Of a stretch of DNA of 64,000 nt, positions 17,550-24,998 are shown piece after piece. A program made the position numbers and the translations under genes. The notes beneath the pieces were generated by a model. The model did not search any database and had not been told where the DNA came from. It was given only the letters and a program-made list of their open reading frames with translations. Positions within the stretch are counted from its first letter, which is position 1. Every line of letters begins with the position of its first letter. The DNA is taken from contig CAWKGK010000001.1 in assembly GCA_963849115.1 (NCBI GenBank), forward strand, positions 186,001 to 250,000. Reading direction: 5' to 3'. Source of the stretch: JACDAL01 sp963849115 (GTDB lineage: Bacteria > Actinomycetota > CADDZG01 > WHSQ01).

Positions 17550-18515
17550 TCAAGGCGTGGAAGAGTCCGACGACTCGATGGCCTCGAACGTGAGCTCGAG
17601 GGCCCGCAGGCCGTCGGCGCCGGTCACCGGCGGAGGCCTGCCCTGGGCCACCGCGTCCACGAACGCGTGCACGTGGGCGTCGATCGTGCGCCAGAAGTCG
17701 TGCGAGCCGGCATCGAAGATTCCCGGACGCCATTCCTGGTAGGTGTCGCGGTCGTGGTGAAAGAGCCTGACGGAGTCCACGACGTTATCCACCACTACTC
17801 GACCCTCTGTGCCCGAGACCTCGAGCAACTGGGAGCCGGGGTGGGCATAGGAGCTGTCCCAGCTCCCCAACAGCGTTCCCACCGCACCGCTGATGTACTT
17901 CACGGTCACTGCCACCGATGTGTAGATCCCCATCGCGCGCGGGTCGGCGGTCTCGGCCGAGACGTGCTCGATCTCGCCGCCGAACAGACGCATGAGATCG
18001 AAGCTGTGCCCCTGAGTCTCTATGAGCATGCAGTGAGGATCGTTGAGATCCTTGTAGAGGTCCCCGGCGAACTTGACAAGCACGTACGCAACTGCACCCA
18101 GCGAGCCCTCGTTCAGGAAGGCAAGGGCCCTTTGATAAGGGGCCGAGAAGCGATGATTGAAGTCCACGCCGAGCGCAACGCCGGCCTGATTCGCCGCCGC
18201 GACTATCGCGCGTGCCTCCTCCAGCGAGAATGCCATGGGCTTCTCCAGGAACACGTGCGCCCCGGCTCGAAGAGAGGCGACCGCCGGATCGTGATGGTCA
18301 CGGTTGCCGGTTGCGACGCACACGATATCGGGGGCCGCGCGCTCAAGCATCTCCTCGACCGACAGGTAGTAAGGCGTGCCCAGCTCCGTGGCCAGTGCCT
18401 CGGTCTTAGGTCGCGTGCGGCCACACACCCCGACGATCTCTATGTCGGGATGAGACCCCAGGGCGCGCGCGTGGATCCTGCCGACGAAGCCGGCGCCGAC
18501 GACCGCAGCCTTCAC
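17550..18515 (-). CDS. Gfo/Idh/MocA family oxidoreductase
   Basis: An NAD(P)-dependent sugar or polyol dehydrogenase (about 321 aa). The N-terminal Rossmann motif is KAAVVGAGFVGRIHA, the family EKP motif is present (VFLEKPMAF), and a His/Lys active-site pair is likely in the DLYKDLNDPHCMLIETQGHSFD stretch, cited here in part only. I chose GTG 18515, which overlaps the stop of the upstream dehydrogenase as GTGA, showing translational coupling. A longer frame to a TTG at 18545 is less likely. Last gene of the run that begins with the amino-acid-type ABC importer. Confidence 0.85.
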   Translation of the reverse strand: MKAAVVGAGFVGRIHARALGSHPDIEIVGVCGRTRPKTEALATELGTPYYLSVEEMLERAAPDIVCVATGNRDHHDPAVASLRAGAHVFLEKPMAFSLEEARAIVAAANQAGVALGVDFNHRFSAPYQRALAFLNEGSLGAVAYVLVKFAGDLYKDLNDPHCMLIETQGHSFDLMRLFGGEIEHVSAETADPRAMGIYTSVAVTVKYISGAVGTLLGSWDSSYAHPGSQLLEVSGTEGRVVVDNVVDSVRLFHHDRDTYQEWRPGIFDAGSHDFWRTIDAHVHAFVDAVAQGRPPPVTGADGLRALELTFEAIESSDSSTP

Positions 18516-19510
18516 GGCTGCACCAGGACCTTTCCGCTCTGGCAACCCATGAAGGTATGAAAAGCGTCTGAGATGTCGTCGAGCGAGAAGCGGTGCGTGA
18601 TGATCCCGGCCGGATCGAGCGCCCCCGATAGAAGCAGAGCCAGGTTTTCTGTGAACTCGGCCTTGGGGAAATATTCGGATCCGAGCACAGTCTTCTCACG
18701 CTGGATGAGCTCGGTCGAGACGCGGATCTCGACGGGGTCGCGGTTATGAGCCACGAACACGACTTTTCCGCCGGGTGCGGCCAAGGAGATCGCTTGGCGC
18801 TGGGTGCCCGAAAGCCCCGCCGCCTCGATTACTATGTCGAAGCCGTCGGGTGCGATCTCGAGCACGCGCTGTTCGACCTCGGTTGATCCGGCATCCAGCG
18901 CCACCGCTCCCAAGGCGTCCGCGAGACGCAGCCGATACGGTGCGACGTCCAAGGCGACCACTCTTTCGGCGCCCGCGGCGCGTGCCGTCGATATGGCGCC
19001 GATCCCGATCGGGCCGCAGCCCACCACCAGCACACTCTTTGAGGCCGCTCCCCCGGCGCGGCGAAAGGCATGGTTGGTGGTCCCGTAGAGATCCAGCAGA
19101 GCGGTGGCGTGATCCAGGGGCACTGCCTTGGGGATCTCGAGGAAGCAGTCTGCCCTCACGACAATGTAGTCGGCGAAGCCGCCATCGTCCGAAAATCCGT
19201 ACATCTGTTGCTTGTCGATGCACATGTTGGTCAGGTTCATTCTGCAGCAATAACAGCGACCGCAGTAGCCGACGAGATAGACGACTCCGGGCGTTCCGCG
19301 GGCGAGCGTAACCTCCTCCCCCACCGCGTCGATCACACCGGAGACCTCGTGGCCGGGGATCACCGGGCTCCCGTTCAGATAGCCGTCCCTGTCACTGCCG
19401 CAGAGTGCGCATGAGTGGACCCGCAACACGACCTCGCCCTGCCCGGGCTCGGGCCTATCGACCTCGAGCACCTCGATTTCACCGTTCCCGCGAAAGCGCG
19501 CTGCGCGCAT
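18512..19510 (-). CDS. Zinc-dependent MDR alcohol/sugar dehydrogenase
   Basis: A 332-residue medium-chain dehydrogenase with all zinc sites. The catalytic zinc ligands are Cys in CALCGSD and the GHEVSG motif, and the structural zinc loop holds YCGRCYCCRMNLTNMC. The Rossmann fingerprint is VLVVGCGPIGIGAI. It resembles sorbitol/threonine dehydrogenase-type enzymes that oxidise sugars or polyols with NAD. The open frame continues far upstream to 19927, but that part overlaps the GH1 gene; the ATG at 19510 lies 11 bp after the GH1 stop and has a GGGCGAGG site. It is coupled to the Gfo gene by a GTGA overlap. Confidence 0.87.
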   Translation of the reverse strand: MRAARFRGNGEIEVLEVDRPEPGQGEVVLRVHSCALCGSDRDGYLNGSPVIPGHEVSGVIDAVGEEVTLARGTPGVVYLVGYCGRCYCCRMNLTNMCIDKQQMYGFSDDGGFADYIVVRADCFLEIPKAVPLDHATALLDLYGTTNHAFRRAGGAASKSVLVVGCGPIGIGAISTARAAGAERVVALDVAPYRLRLADALGAVALDAGSTEVEQRVLEIAPDGFDIVIEAAGLSGTQRQAISLAAPGGKVVFVAHNRDPVEIRVSTELIQREKTVLGSEYFPKAEFTENLALLLSGALDPAGIITHRFSLDDISDAFHTFMGCQSGKVLVQP

Positions 19511-19521
19511 GGCCTCGCCCA

Positions 19522-20784
19522 CTAGCGGGTGAGGGACTGCAGCTCGCGCGCTATCGCCAGCGGTTCCCTTGTCAAGACGCCATCGTCCATGGCCAGAGAG
19601 TAGAGGCCCATCGGCTCGAGGTAGTCTTCGACCGCTCCCTTGCCCTCGCGGTAGTCCCAGTTGACGAGGTCGTACAACGGCCACCACGTCAGTCCGATCA
19701 AAGGGAGGCCCGCCGCGCGCATGCGTTGAACGCTCCGAACCACCTCTGCGAGCCACAGCGAACGCAGACCGTCGGGCCGCGCCTGGTCGTACGACGCATT
19801 TGTCTGAGCCGCAGAGAACATGGGGGCCGCGCGCTCGTTGGCACTGGTCTCGGTGATGAAGACGGGAACCGGGTAGCGAGCGAGGTGCTCGTGGACGATT
19901 CTTTCGAGGTAGTGTGCGCCGCCCCACACCTGCTCGACGAGACCTTCCGCATGGCGGCGTTCAACGCTCAACATCGGGTAGTAGTTGAGGCCGAGCACAT
20001 CGACCGACACGTTACTTCCCTCGTACCAGCTCAGGTCGTCGTCGCTAATCCCGTTGGCGGCCAAGTACCCAAAGAGGAAGTGGCTGGGATCTACCCGGCC
20101 CTGAATAAGCTCCAGGGTAGTGAGGTGGCGGTCCATGTCGAGCTGGGCTCGGTTCTTCAGCTCTGGTTCGTCGGTGATCACAACGCCGGTGGCCTCCACG
20201 TGCACCATCACGCTGTCCGCCCGCCCCGCTCGCAGAGCCTCTACCGTTCGGACGACACCTCTCGAGACTCCATTCGCCACTGCGCAGAACCCCCGGTCGC
20301 CCGATAGACCAGGGGGCCAGCGACCTTCTCGGCCGCAGAGCTCGGCCGCAATGAAAGGCTCGTTGAAGGGCGTGTAGTAACGCACCGAGGGATAGTGAGC
20401 GCAGAAGGCCGCCGCGTACGCTGCAACGCGCTGCGGGTAGTCCGGCGATATGAATCCGTCGCGTAGCCACAATGGTGTCCCGTAATGCATCAAATCGACC
20501 ATGGGCTCGAGGCCGCGCTCCAGCATGTAAGGGATGACTTGGTCGGTGAAGCTCCAGTCAAAGCTCCCCGGATCGGGTTCGACTCTGTACCACGGAATGC
20601 CGTATCGGATCATGTCGAAGCCAACATCCGCCGCCAGATCGAGGTCCTCGCGCCAGAGCTCGTAATGCTGCTGCAGCTCGTACTCGTCCAGTCTTCTCCT
20701 ACCCGGTGCCGTCTCCGCGATGAACGTGTCTTCGATGCCGGTCGCCCATACGAGAGGGGCGGCAACCGAAGGTAAGTCGCTCAC
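19522..20784 (-). CDS. GH1-family glycosidase, cytoplasmic
   Basis: A family 1 glycoside hydrolase-like protein (420 aa). The acid/base Glu142 is in the TPFNEP motif and the nucleophile Glu312 in FITETSAN, both in the right order for a retaining clan-A enzyme. There is no signal peptide, so the substrate must be imported first. Its GTG start overlaps the stop of the ATPase gene (20781-20784), so it is translationally coupled to an amino-acid-type ABC importer. This suggests a charged glycoside as substrate. The N-terminal part (WATGIEDTFIAET) is rather unlike classical beta-glucosidases, so specificity is open. Confidence 0.82.
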   Translation of the reverse strand: MSDLPSVAAPLVWATGIEDTFIAETAPGRRRLDEYELQQHYELWREDLDLAADVGFDMIRYGIPWYRVEPDPGSFDWSFTDQVIPYMLERGLEPMVDLMHYGTPLWLRDGFISPDYPQRVAAYAAAFCAHYPSVRYYTPFNEPFIAAELCGREGRWPPGLSGDRGFCAVANGVSRGVVRTVEALRAGRADSVMVHVEATGVVITDEPELKNRAQLDMDRHLTTLELIQGRVDPSHFLFGYLAANGISDDDLSWYEGSNVSVDVLGLNYYPMLSVERRHAEGLVEQVWGGAHYLERIVHEHLARYPVPVFITETSANERAAPMFSAAQTNASYDQARPDGLRSLWLAEVVRSVQRMRAAGLPLIGLTWWPLYDLVNWDYREGKGAVEDYLEPMGLYSLAMDDGVLTREPLAIARELQSLTR

Positions 20785-21533
20785 AGTCGACCCGCGTCGA
20801 CGATCCGCTGCAGGAACTGGCGGGTACGAGGGTGACTAGGCTCGGAGAAGATGGCTTCGGGAGCGCCGCTTTCGGCGATGACTCCCTCGTCCAAGAAGCA
20901 AACCAGATCCGCGATATCGCGCGCGAAGCCCATCTCGTGCGTGGCGATCAACATCGTCATGCCTCCCTTTGCCAGTTCGCGGATGACATCCAGGACCTCG
21001 GCGACCAACTCTGGATCCAGCGCGCTGGTCACCTCGTCGAAGAGCATGATCTCGGGTTGCATGGCGAGCGCGCGCACGATCGCCACGCGCTGCTGCTGCC
21101 CCCCGGAAAGCCGGTCCGGGTACTCACGCGCCTTATCGGAAAGCCCGAAGCGCTCCAACAGCTCGAGGGCGCGTGCTTCGGCCGCCGGGCGGGACGTGCC
21201 GAGAGCCTTCTCCGGTCCCAACGTTATGTTGCGCATCACCGTCATGTGCGGAAAGAGGTTGAATGCCTGGAAAACGATCCCGATTTGCCGCCGCACCGTG
21301 TTGACGTCGACTCCATCAGAGGTGATGTCCCGGCCCGAGATCAGGATGCGGCCGGCGTCTACCGGCTCGAGGAGGTTGACACACTTGAGCAGCGTCGATT
21401 TCCCCGAACCCGACGCGCCGATGAGACACACGACCTCGTGAGACGCCACCGACAGCGACACACCCTGTAATACGTGCGTCCCTCCGAAGGACTTGTACAC
21501 GTCCTCGAGCCGGATCGCTTCCTCGGCGGTCAC
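20781..21533 (-). CDS. Polar amino-acid-type ABC transporter ATPase
   Basis: A 250-residue ATPase of the GlnQ/HisP class. Walker A is GASGSGKSTLLK, the signature is LSGGQQQRVAIVRAL, Walker B is IMLFDEVTSALDPEL and the switch His is in IATHEMGFA. The Q-loop reads VFQAFNLFPHM. It overlaps both the upstream permease gene (stop/start GTGA at 21530-21533) and the downstream GH1 gene. It works with the permease at 21530 and the binding protein at 22428. Position within a glycoside operon hints that the substrate is not a plain amino acid. Confidence 0.9.
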   Translation of the reverse strand: MTAEEAIRLEDVYKSFGGTHVLQGVSLSVASHEVVCLIGASGSGKSTLLKCVNLLEPVDAGRILISGRDITSDGVDVNTVRRQIGIVFQAFNLFPHMTVMRNITLGPEKALGTSRPAAEARALELLERFGLSDKAREYPDRLSGGQQQRVAIVRALAMQPEIMLFDEVTSALDPELVAEVLDVIRELAKGGMTMLIATHEMGFARDIADLVCFLDEGVIAESGAPEAIFSEPSHPRTRQFLQRIVDAGRL

Positions 21534-22417
21534 AGCGCGGCCCCCGCTCGTTTGCGCCGCTGATCGCGTTCGATCAGCCGGTCCGTGAAGCGGGCCAGAG
21601 GGATGGTGACGATGATGAACAGGAAAGCCGCTATCACGAAGCTCCCGTAGTTGAATTGCTCCGCCGCGTAGATGTTGGCGGCCCGGGCGGCTTCGATCGG
21701 GCCCAGCACAGAGATCAAAGCGGTGTCCTTTTGGAGGCCGATGAAGTCGTTCAAGAGCGGCGGTATTACTCGCCTCACGGCCTGAGGCAAGATGACGAAA
21801 CGCAGTGCCTGCCAGCGCGACAGCCCGAGCGAACGGGCCGCGGCGGTCTGGCTCTCGTGGACCGAGTCGATCCCCGCCCGGTAGACCTCAGCCACATAAG
21901 CCGAGTAGACGAGCACCAACGCCACCACACCGTAGGTGACCTCCGACTGGCTCGAGAAGAATTTGAGCCCAAGGCCCGGCAGGGCGAAGCCGATGATGTA
22001 GAGGACGAGGATAAGCGGCACGCCCCGAAAGAGGTCGGTGTAACCGACCGCGACCGCCCGAAAGGGAAAGAACACCGGGCCCGGTATGCCTCTCACGATC
22101 GCGACGACGAGGGCGAGGACGAGGATGAGGACCTCGGCGATCAAGAACATCTTGATGTTGAGCACGAAGGCACTCACGACCGAAGGGGTGGTCACGGTCC
22201 CGAAGAGCGACCGGCTCAGGTGATAGGGATCGAAGAACCTCTCGGCGACGAGGCTGCTGCCCGGTGCCAGCGCGACCGCCACCGCGATCACAGCGAAGAA
22301 GATGACGGTGCTTGCGCTCGAGATCAGGATGCCGCGGCCCCCGATCATACGGGAGCCGCGGCCGCTCGAGCCACTCGAGCCCGAAGGCACGGGCTCGGCA
22401 CCCGGAGGAAAACCCAT
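21530..22417 (-). CDS. Polar amino-acid-type ABC transporter permease
   Basis: A 295-residue permease of the HisM/GlnP class with about five membrane segments. The family EAA loop is QTAAARSLGLSRWQALRFVI, followed by PPLLNDFIGLQKDTAL, and RGVPLILVLY precedes it. An unusual Ser/Gly-rich N-terminal leader (SGSSGSSGRGS) of about 24 residues precedes the first hydrophobic stretch, so the start could be further in. A single permease suggests a homodimeric channel. It lies 10 bp downstream of the binding protein. Confidence 0.88.
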   Translation of the reverse strand: MGFPPGAEPVPSGSSGSSGRGSRMIGGRGILISSASTVIFFAVIAVAVALAPGSSLVAERFFDPYHLSRSLFGTVTTPSVVSAFVLNIKMFLIAEVLILVLALVVAIVRGIPGPVFFPFRAVAVGYTDLFRGVPLILVLYIIGFALPGLGLKFFSSQSEVTYGVVALVLVYSAYVAEVYRAGIDSVHESQTAAARSLGLSRWQALRFVILPQAVRRVIPPLLNDFIGLQKDTALISVLGPIEAARAANIYAAEQFNYGSFVIAAFLFIIVTIPLARFTDRLIERDQRRKRAGAAL

Positions 22418-22427
22418 GTCTAACGGA

Positions 22428-23261
22428 CTACTCGAGCGTAGGGACCTCGAGGTATTGCTGCAGGAACTTCTGCTCTAGCTTCTTCAGCGTCCCGTCGGAC
22501 TTCATCTCCTCGAGCGCCTCGTTGACGCATTGAACGAGGGGGTTGTCCTCCTCGAACACCATACCGAACTGCTCTGTCTTGGGGTACTGGCCGAGCACCA
22601 CTGACTTATCGACAACAAAGTCTCGCAAGTACACGGTCGTCACGACGTCGGTGACGAGCGCATCGATCTGAGAGTTCTTCAGCGCCGACACGGCATCATT
22701 GGTCGTGTCGAACACTTGGGCCTCTGCGGTCGGCTGGATGGTCGAATTGATGAATGCCAGACCGGTCGTGCCGACCTGAGCGCCGAATTGATAGTCCTTG
22801 AGGTCGGAGATGCTCTTCGCCTCGGCCACCGGAGTGCCCTCGAGCGCCAGCACGCCCTGGTTGTTTTCGAAGTAGCCGTCCGAGAAGTCGACGGCGCGCT
22901 CCCGCTCTTCGGTGATCGTGATCTGGTTGATGTCGAAGTCCCAGTCCTTGGGACCGGGGGCGAAGGCCTTGTTGAACGGCTCAATGACCCACTTGATCGG
23001 CAGCTTCAAACGCTTTGCAACCTCCGTGGCAACCTCCCCCTCGTAACCCGAGTAGGCCTTGGGCGAGCCCTTGAACCAGGGCTCAAATGCGGGTCGGTCG
23101 GTCCCCACGGTGAGCTTCCCCTCGGCGACTGTGGACAGGCTCTTGGCGGCGCACGGATCCTCGGCGCCGCCTCCTCCCGAGGAGGAGGGCGGATTCGAGG
23201 GTTCCTCGGCACAGCCGGCCAACAGCACCAGCGATGCGAATACGACGAGCTGCTTGCGCAT
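22428..23261 (-). CDS. Polar amino-acid-type ABC substrate-binding lipoprotein
   Basis: A family 3 solute-binding protein (277 aa). ATG 23261 has a GGGGGAAG site and starts a lipoprotein signal (MRKQLVVFASLVLLAGCAEE); the open frame upstream to 23330 is not used. Family features are LTVGTDRPAFEPWF, YSGYEGEVATEVAKRL, DWDFDINQITITEERERAVDFSDGYF (part only) and LKDYQFGAQVGTTG. The usual ligand Arg and Asp positions seem to be kept. It is the first gene of a six-gene minus-strand run that also makes a GH1 glycosidase and two dehydrogenases. The ligand is probably charged or zwitterionic. Confidence 0.88.
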   Translation of the reverse strand: MRKQLVVFASLVLLAGCAEEPSNPPSSSGGGGAEDPCAAKSLSTVAEGKLTVGTDRPAFEPWFKGSPKAYSGYEGEVATEVAKRLKLPIKWVIEPFNKAFAPGPKDWDFDINQITITEERERAVDFSDGYFENNQGVLALEGTPVAEAKSISDLKDYQFGAQVGTTGLAFINSTIQPTAEAQVFDTTNDAVSALKNSQIDALVTDVVTTVYLRDFVVDKSVVLGQYPKTEQFGMVFEEDNPLVQCVNEALEEMKSDGTLKKLEQKFLQQYLEVPTLE

Positions 23262-23396
23262 GGTCAACTTCCCCCAGGTAAAAGAGCAGATAGGGCAAGT
23301 TATCACCGGCTCCACGGGAGTTTGCGCCACGCACGGAGCGGAATAACCATGCCTCGATTACTGCTGGTAGCTACAGGACGATCGAGAGAGGTGAGC

Positions 23397-23801
23397 ATGG
23401 CCACCAAGGTGACCAAGACCGAGCAGGAATGGAAGGAGCAGCTTAGTCCCGAGGCCTATCGGGTGCTGCGACGCAAGGGGACCGAGCCCCCCTTCACCGG
23501 GGCCTACGTCCATTCCAAGGACGACGGGATCTACCGCTGCGGAGCCTGCGGCGCCGAGCTGTTCTCGTCGAAGGACAAGTTCGACTCCGGGACGGGCTGG
23601 CCCAGCTTCACCGAGCCTTCCCAGAACGCGAACGTGGAGCTCAAGTCGGACAACAGCCTGTTCATGAAGCGCACCGAGGTCGTTTGCGGCACCTGCGGCT
23701 CGCACCTGGGCCACGTCTTCAACGACGGCCCGGCGCCCACCGGCCAACGCTTCTGCATCAACTCCTGCTCTCTAGACTTGGACACGAAAACCGAGGCCTA
23801 G
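23397..23801 (+). CDS. msrB: Peptide-methionine (R)-S-oxide reductase MsrB
   Basis: This 134-residue enzyme reduces methionine-R-sulfoxide in proteins. The two zinc pairs are present (YRCGACG and VVCGTCGSH), as are SGTGWPSF, HVFNDGP and the catalytic Cys in GQRFCINSCSL. The second Cys two residues from the active site region (INSCSL, where Ala or Val is more common) is a small variation. I chose ATG 23397; the frame is open far upstream, but homology begins at KTEQEWKEQL. It is divergent from the amino-acid-type importer and convergent with arsM. Confidence 0.92.
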   Translation: MATKVTKTEQEWKEQLSPEAYRVLRRKGTEPPFTGAYVHSKDDGIYRCGACGAELFSSKDKFDSGTGWPSFTEPSQNANVELKSDNSLFMKRTEVVCGTCGSHLGHVFNDGPAPTGQRFCINSCSLDLDTKTEA

Positions 23802-23820
23802 AGGAGCCCCTGGCGAGGCC

Positions 23821-24546
23821 TCAGGACGAGGCCGGCTTTCTCGCCTTCACGATGGCCGAGAACATACCGGGTACGACCTCGTGCGTGCGCTCAACCGAGA
23901 CGGCCTCGAACCCTGCGGCAGTGAGCCCGTCGGCGTACTCGGCAAAGGAGAGAGCCCCGGCGATGCACCCCACGTGGCTGCCGCGCTCGGCCCGTTCTGC
24001 GGGACCGAGCTCATCGGAGGCGACCACGTCTGAGATCCCGATCCGGCCCCCCGGTTTCAGCACGCGGAAGATGTCCGACAGCACCGCGTCCTTGTCGGCC
24101 GAGAGGTTGATGACGCAATTGGAGATGACCACGTCGACCGCAGCCGGGGGCAGGGGGATCGACTCGATGAAGCCCTTCAGGAACTCGACGTTAGCAACGC
24201 CCGCTGCCTCGGCATTGGAGCGGGCCGCCGCCAGCATCTCGTCGGTCATGTCGAGGCCGTAGACTTTGCCTTGGGCCCCCACTCGGCGGGCCGACAGCAG
24301 CACGTCGATCCCGCCACCCGATCCGAGATCCAGGACGGTTTCCCCGGCGGCGAGATCGGCGACCGCAGTGGGGTTGCCGCATCCCAGGCTTGCGAGCGCA
24401 GCCGCCTCGGGCACCTGGTCCCTCTCGTTCTCCGAGTAGAGCGTGTGCCCGAACGTTCCTCCGCAGCATTCGTCGTCACAGCAGGACGAACCCGCCTGAG
24501 CCAGCTCCGCATAACGCTCTCGGACAAGCTCTCTGTGCTCTGTCAC
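23821..24546 (-). CDS. arsM: Arsenite S-adenosylmethionine methyltransferase
   Basis: ArsM-type methyltransferase (241 aa) that methylates As(III). SAM motif I is VLDLGSGGGIDVLLSA, and ArsM-type cysteines are visible in SSCCDDECCGG near the start, LGCGNP, ISNCVINLS and VGCIAGAL. I chose the GTG at 24546, which overlaps the ArsR stop as GTGA, so the two are translated together. The open frame to 24621 lies inside arsR. No arsenite pump or reductase is next to it, so detoxification here would rely on methylation. Confidence 0.88.
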   Translation of the reverse strand: MTEHRELVRERYAELAQAGSSCCDDECCGGTFGHTLYSENERDQVPEAAALASLGCGNPTAVADLAAGETVLDLGSGGGIDVLLSARRVGAQGKVYGLDMTDEMLAAARSNAEAAGVANVEFLKGFIESIPLPPAAVDVVISNCVINLSADKDAVLSDIFRVLKPGGRIGISDVVASDELGPAERAERGSHVGCIAGALSFAEYADGLTAAGFEAVSVERTHEVVPGMFSAIVKARKPASS

Positions 24547-24878
24547 GAGACCTCCTTTCTCAGGTGCATGGCATCGGCCATGCGGTCGAGTGCTTCCTCG
24601 TCGATCGAGTAATAGGCCCATGTGCCTCGCTGCTCGCGCCGGAGCAGGCCTACGGAGACGAGCTTCTTAAGGTGGAAGCTGACCGTGGGCTGAGCGAGGC
24701 CGACCGCAGCGGTGATCTCGCACACGCACACCGGTTCGGAACTGGTGGCCAGCAGGTTGACCATGCGCAGCCGCTGGGGGTCGCCGAGCGCCTTGAGCAC
24801 GGCCGCAGTCGCCCGAGCCTCCTCCGGGGTAAGGCTCGCCGAGCCCAGAGAGGAGCAGCAATTCATCACCTCCACCAC
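24543..24878 (-). CDS. arsR: ArsR-family metalloregulator
   Basis: A winged-helix repressor (111 aa) of the ArsR/SmtB family. The typical ALGDPQRLRMVNLL start, a CVCEI motif in the alpha-3 position (Cys-Val-Cys, usual for As(III)-sensing ArsR), and the DNA-reading QPTVSFHLKKLVSVGLLRREQRG helix-turn-helix (part shown) are visible. An N-terminal MNCC could give another thiolate. The start is GTG 24878 after an AGGAGGG site. It controls arsM in the same operon and probably itself, through the palindrome at 24906-24963. Confidence 0.9.
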   Translation of the reverse strand: MVEVMNCCSSLGSASLTPEEARATAAVLKALGDPQRLRMVNLLATSSEPVCVCEITAAVGLAQPTVSFHLKKLVSVGLLRREQRGTWAYYSIDEEALDRMADAMHLRKEVS

Positions 24879-24905
24879 TTCAACCCTCCTGGTTCCGCAG
24901 GTTAT

Positions 24906-24963
24906 ATTGATAAGTATCGATCAAACGAGGGACAACATCGCACATAGATCGATACTTGTCAAT
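24906..24963. promoter_or_regulatory. ArsR operator and promoter: inverted 17-bp repeat
   Basis: Two 17-bp arms at 24906-24922 and 24947-24963 are inverted copies with one mismatch (ATTGATAAGTATCGATC against its partner). Each arm has the TTGAT(A/C)A core seen in ArsR/SmtB operators. On the minus strand the distal arm contains TTGACA (24962 to 24957), and 17 bp later GATGTT (24939 to 24934) could be the -10, so a repressor on the arm would block the promoter. The site lies 28 bp upstream of the arsR start. Confidence 0.75.
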
Positions 24964-24998
24964 CTGGGCGCGTGTGGCAGCGGCAGGGTGGCCGGTCG

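Noticed and set aside
18512..19927. 471-residue version of the zinc dehydrogenase
   Set aside because: The extra N-terminal 139 residues overlap the GH1 gene and are not dehydrogenase-like; the ATG at 19510 is the proper start.
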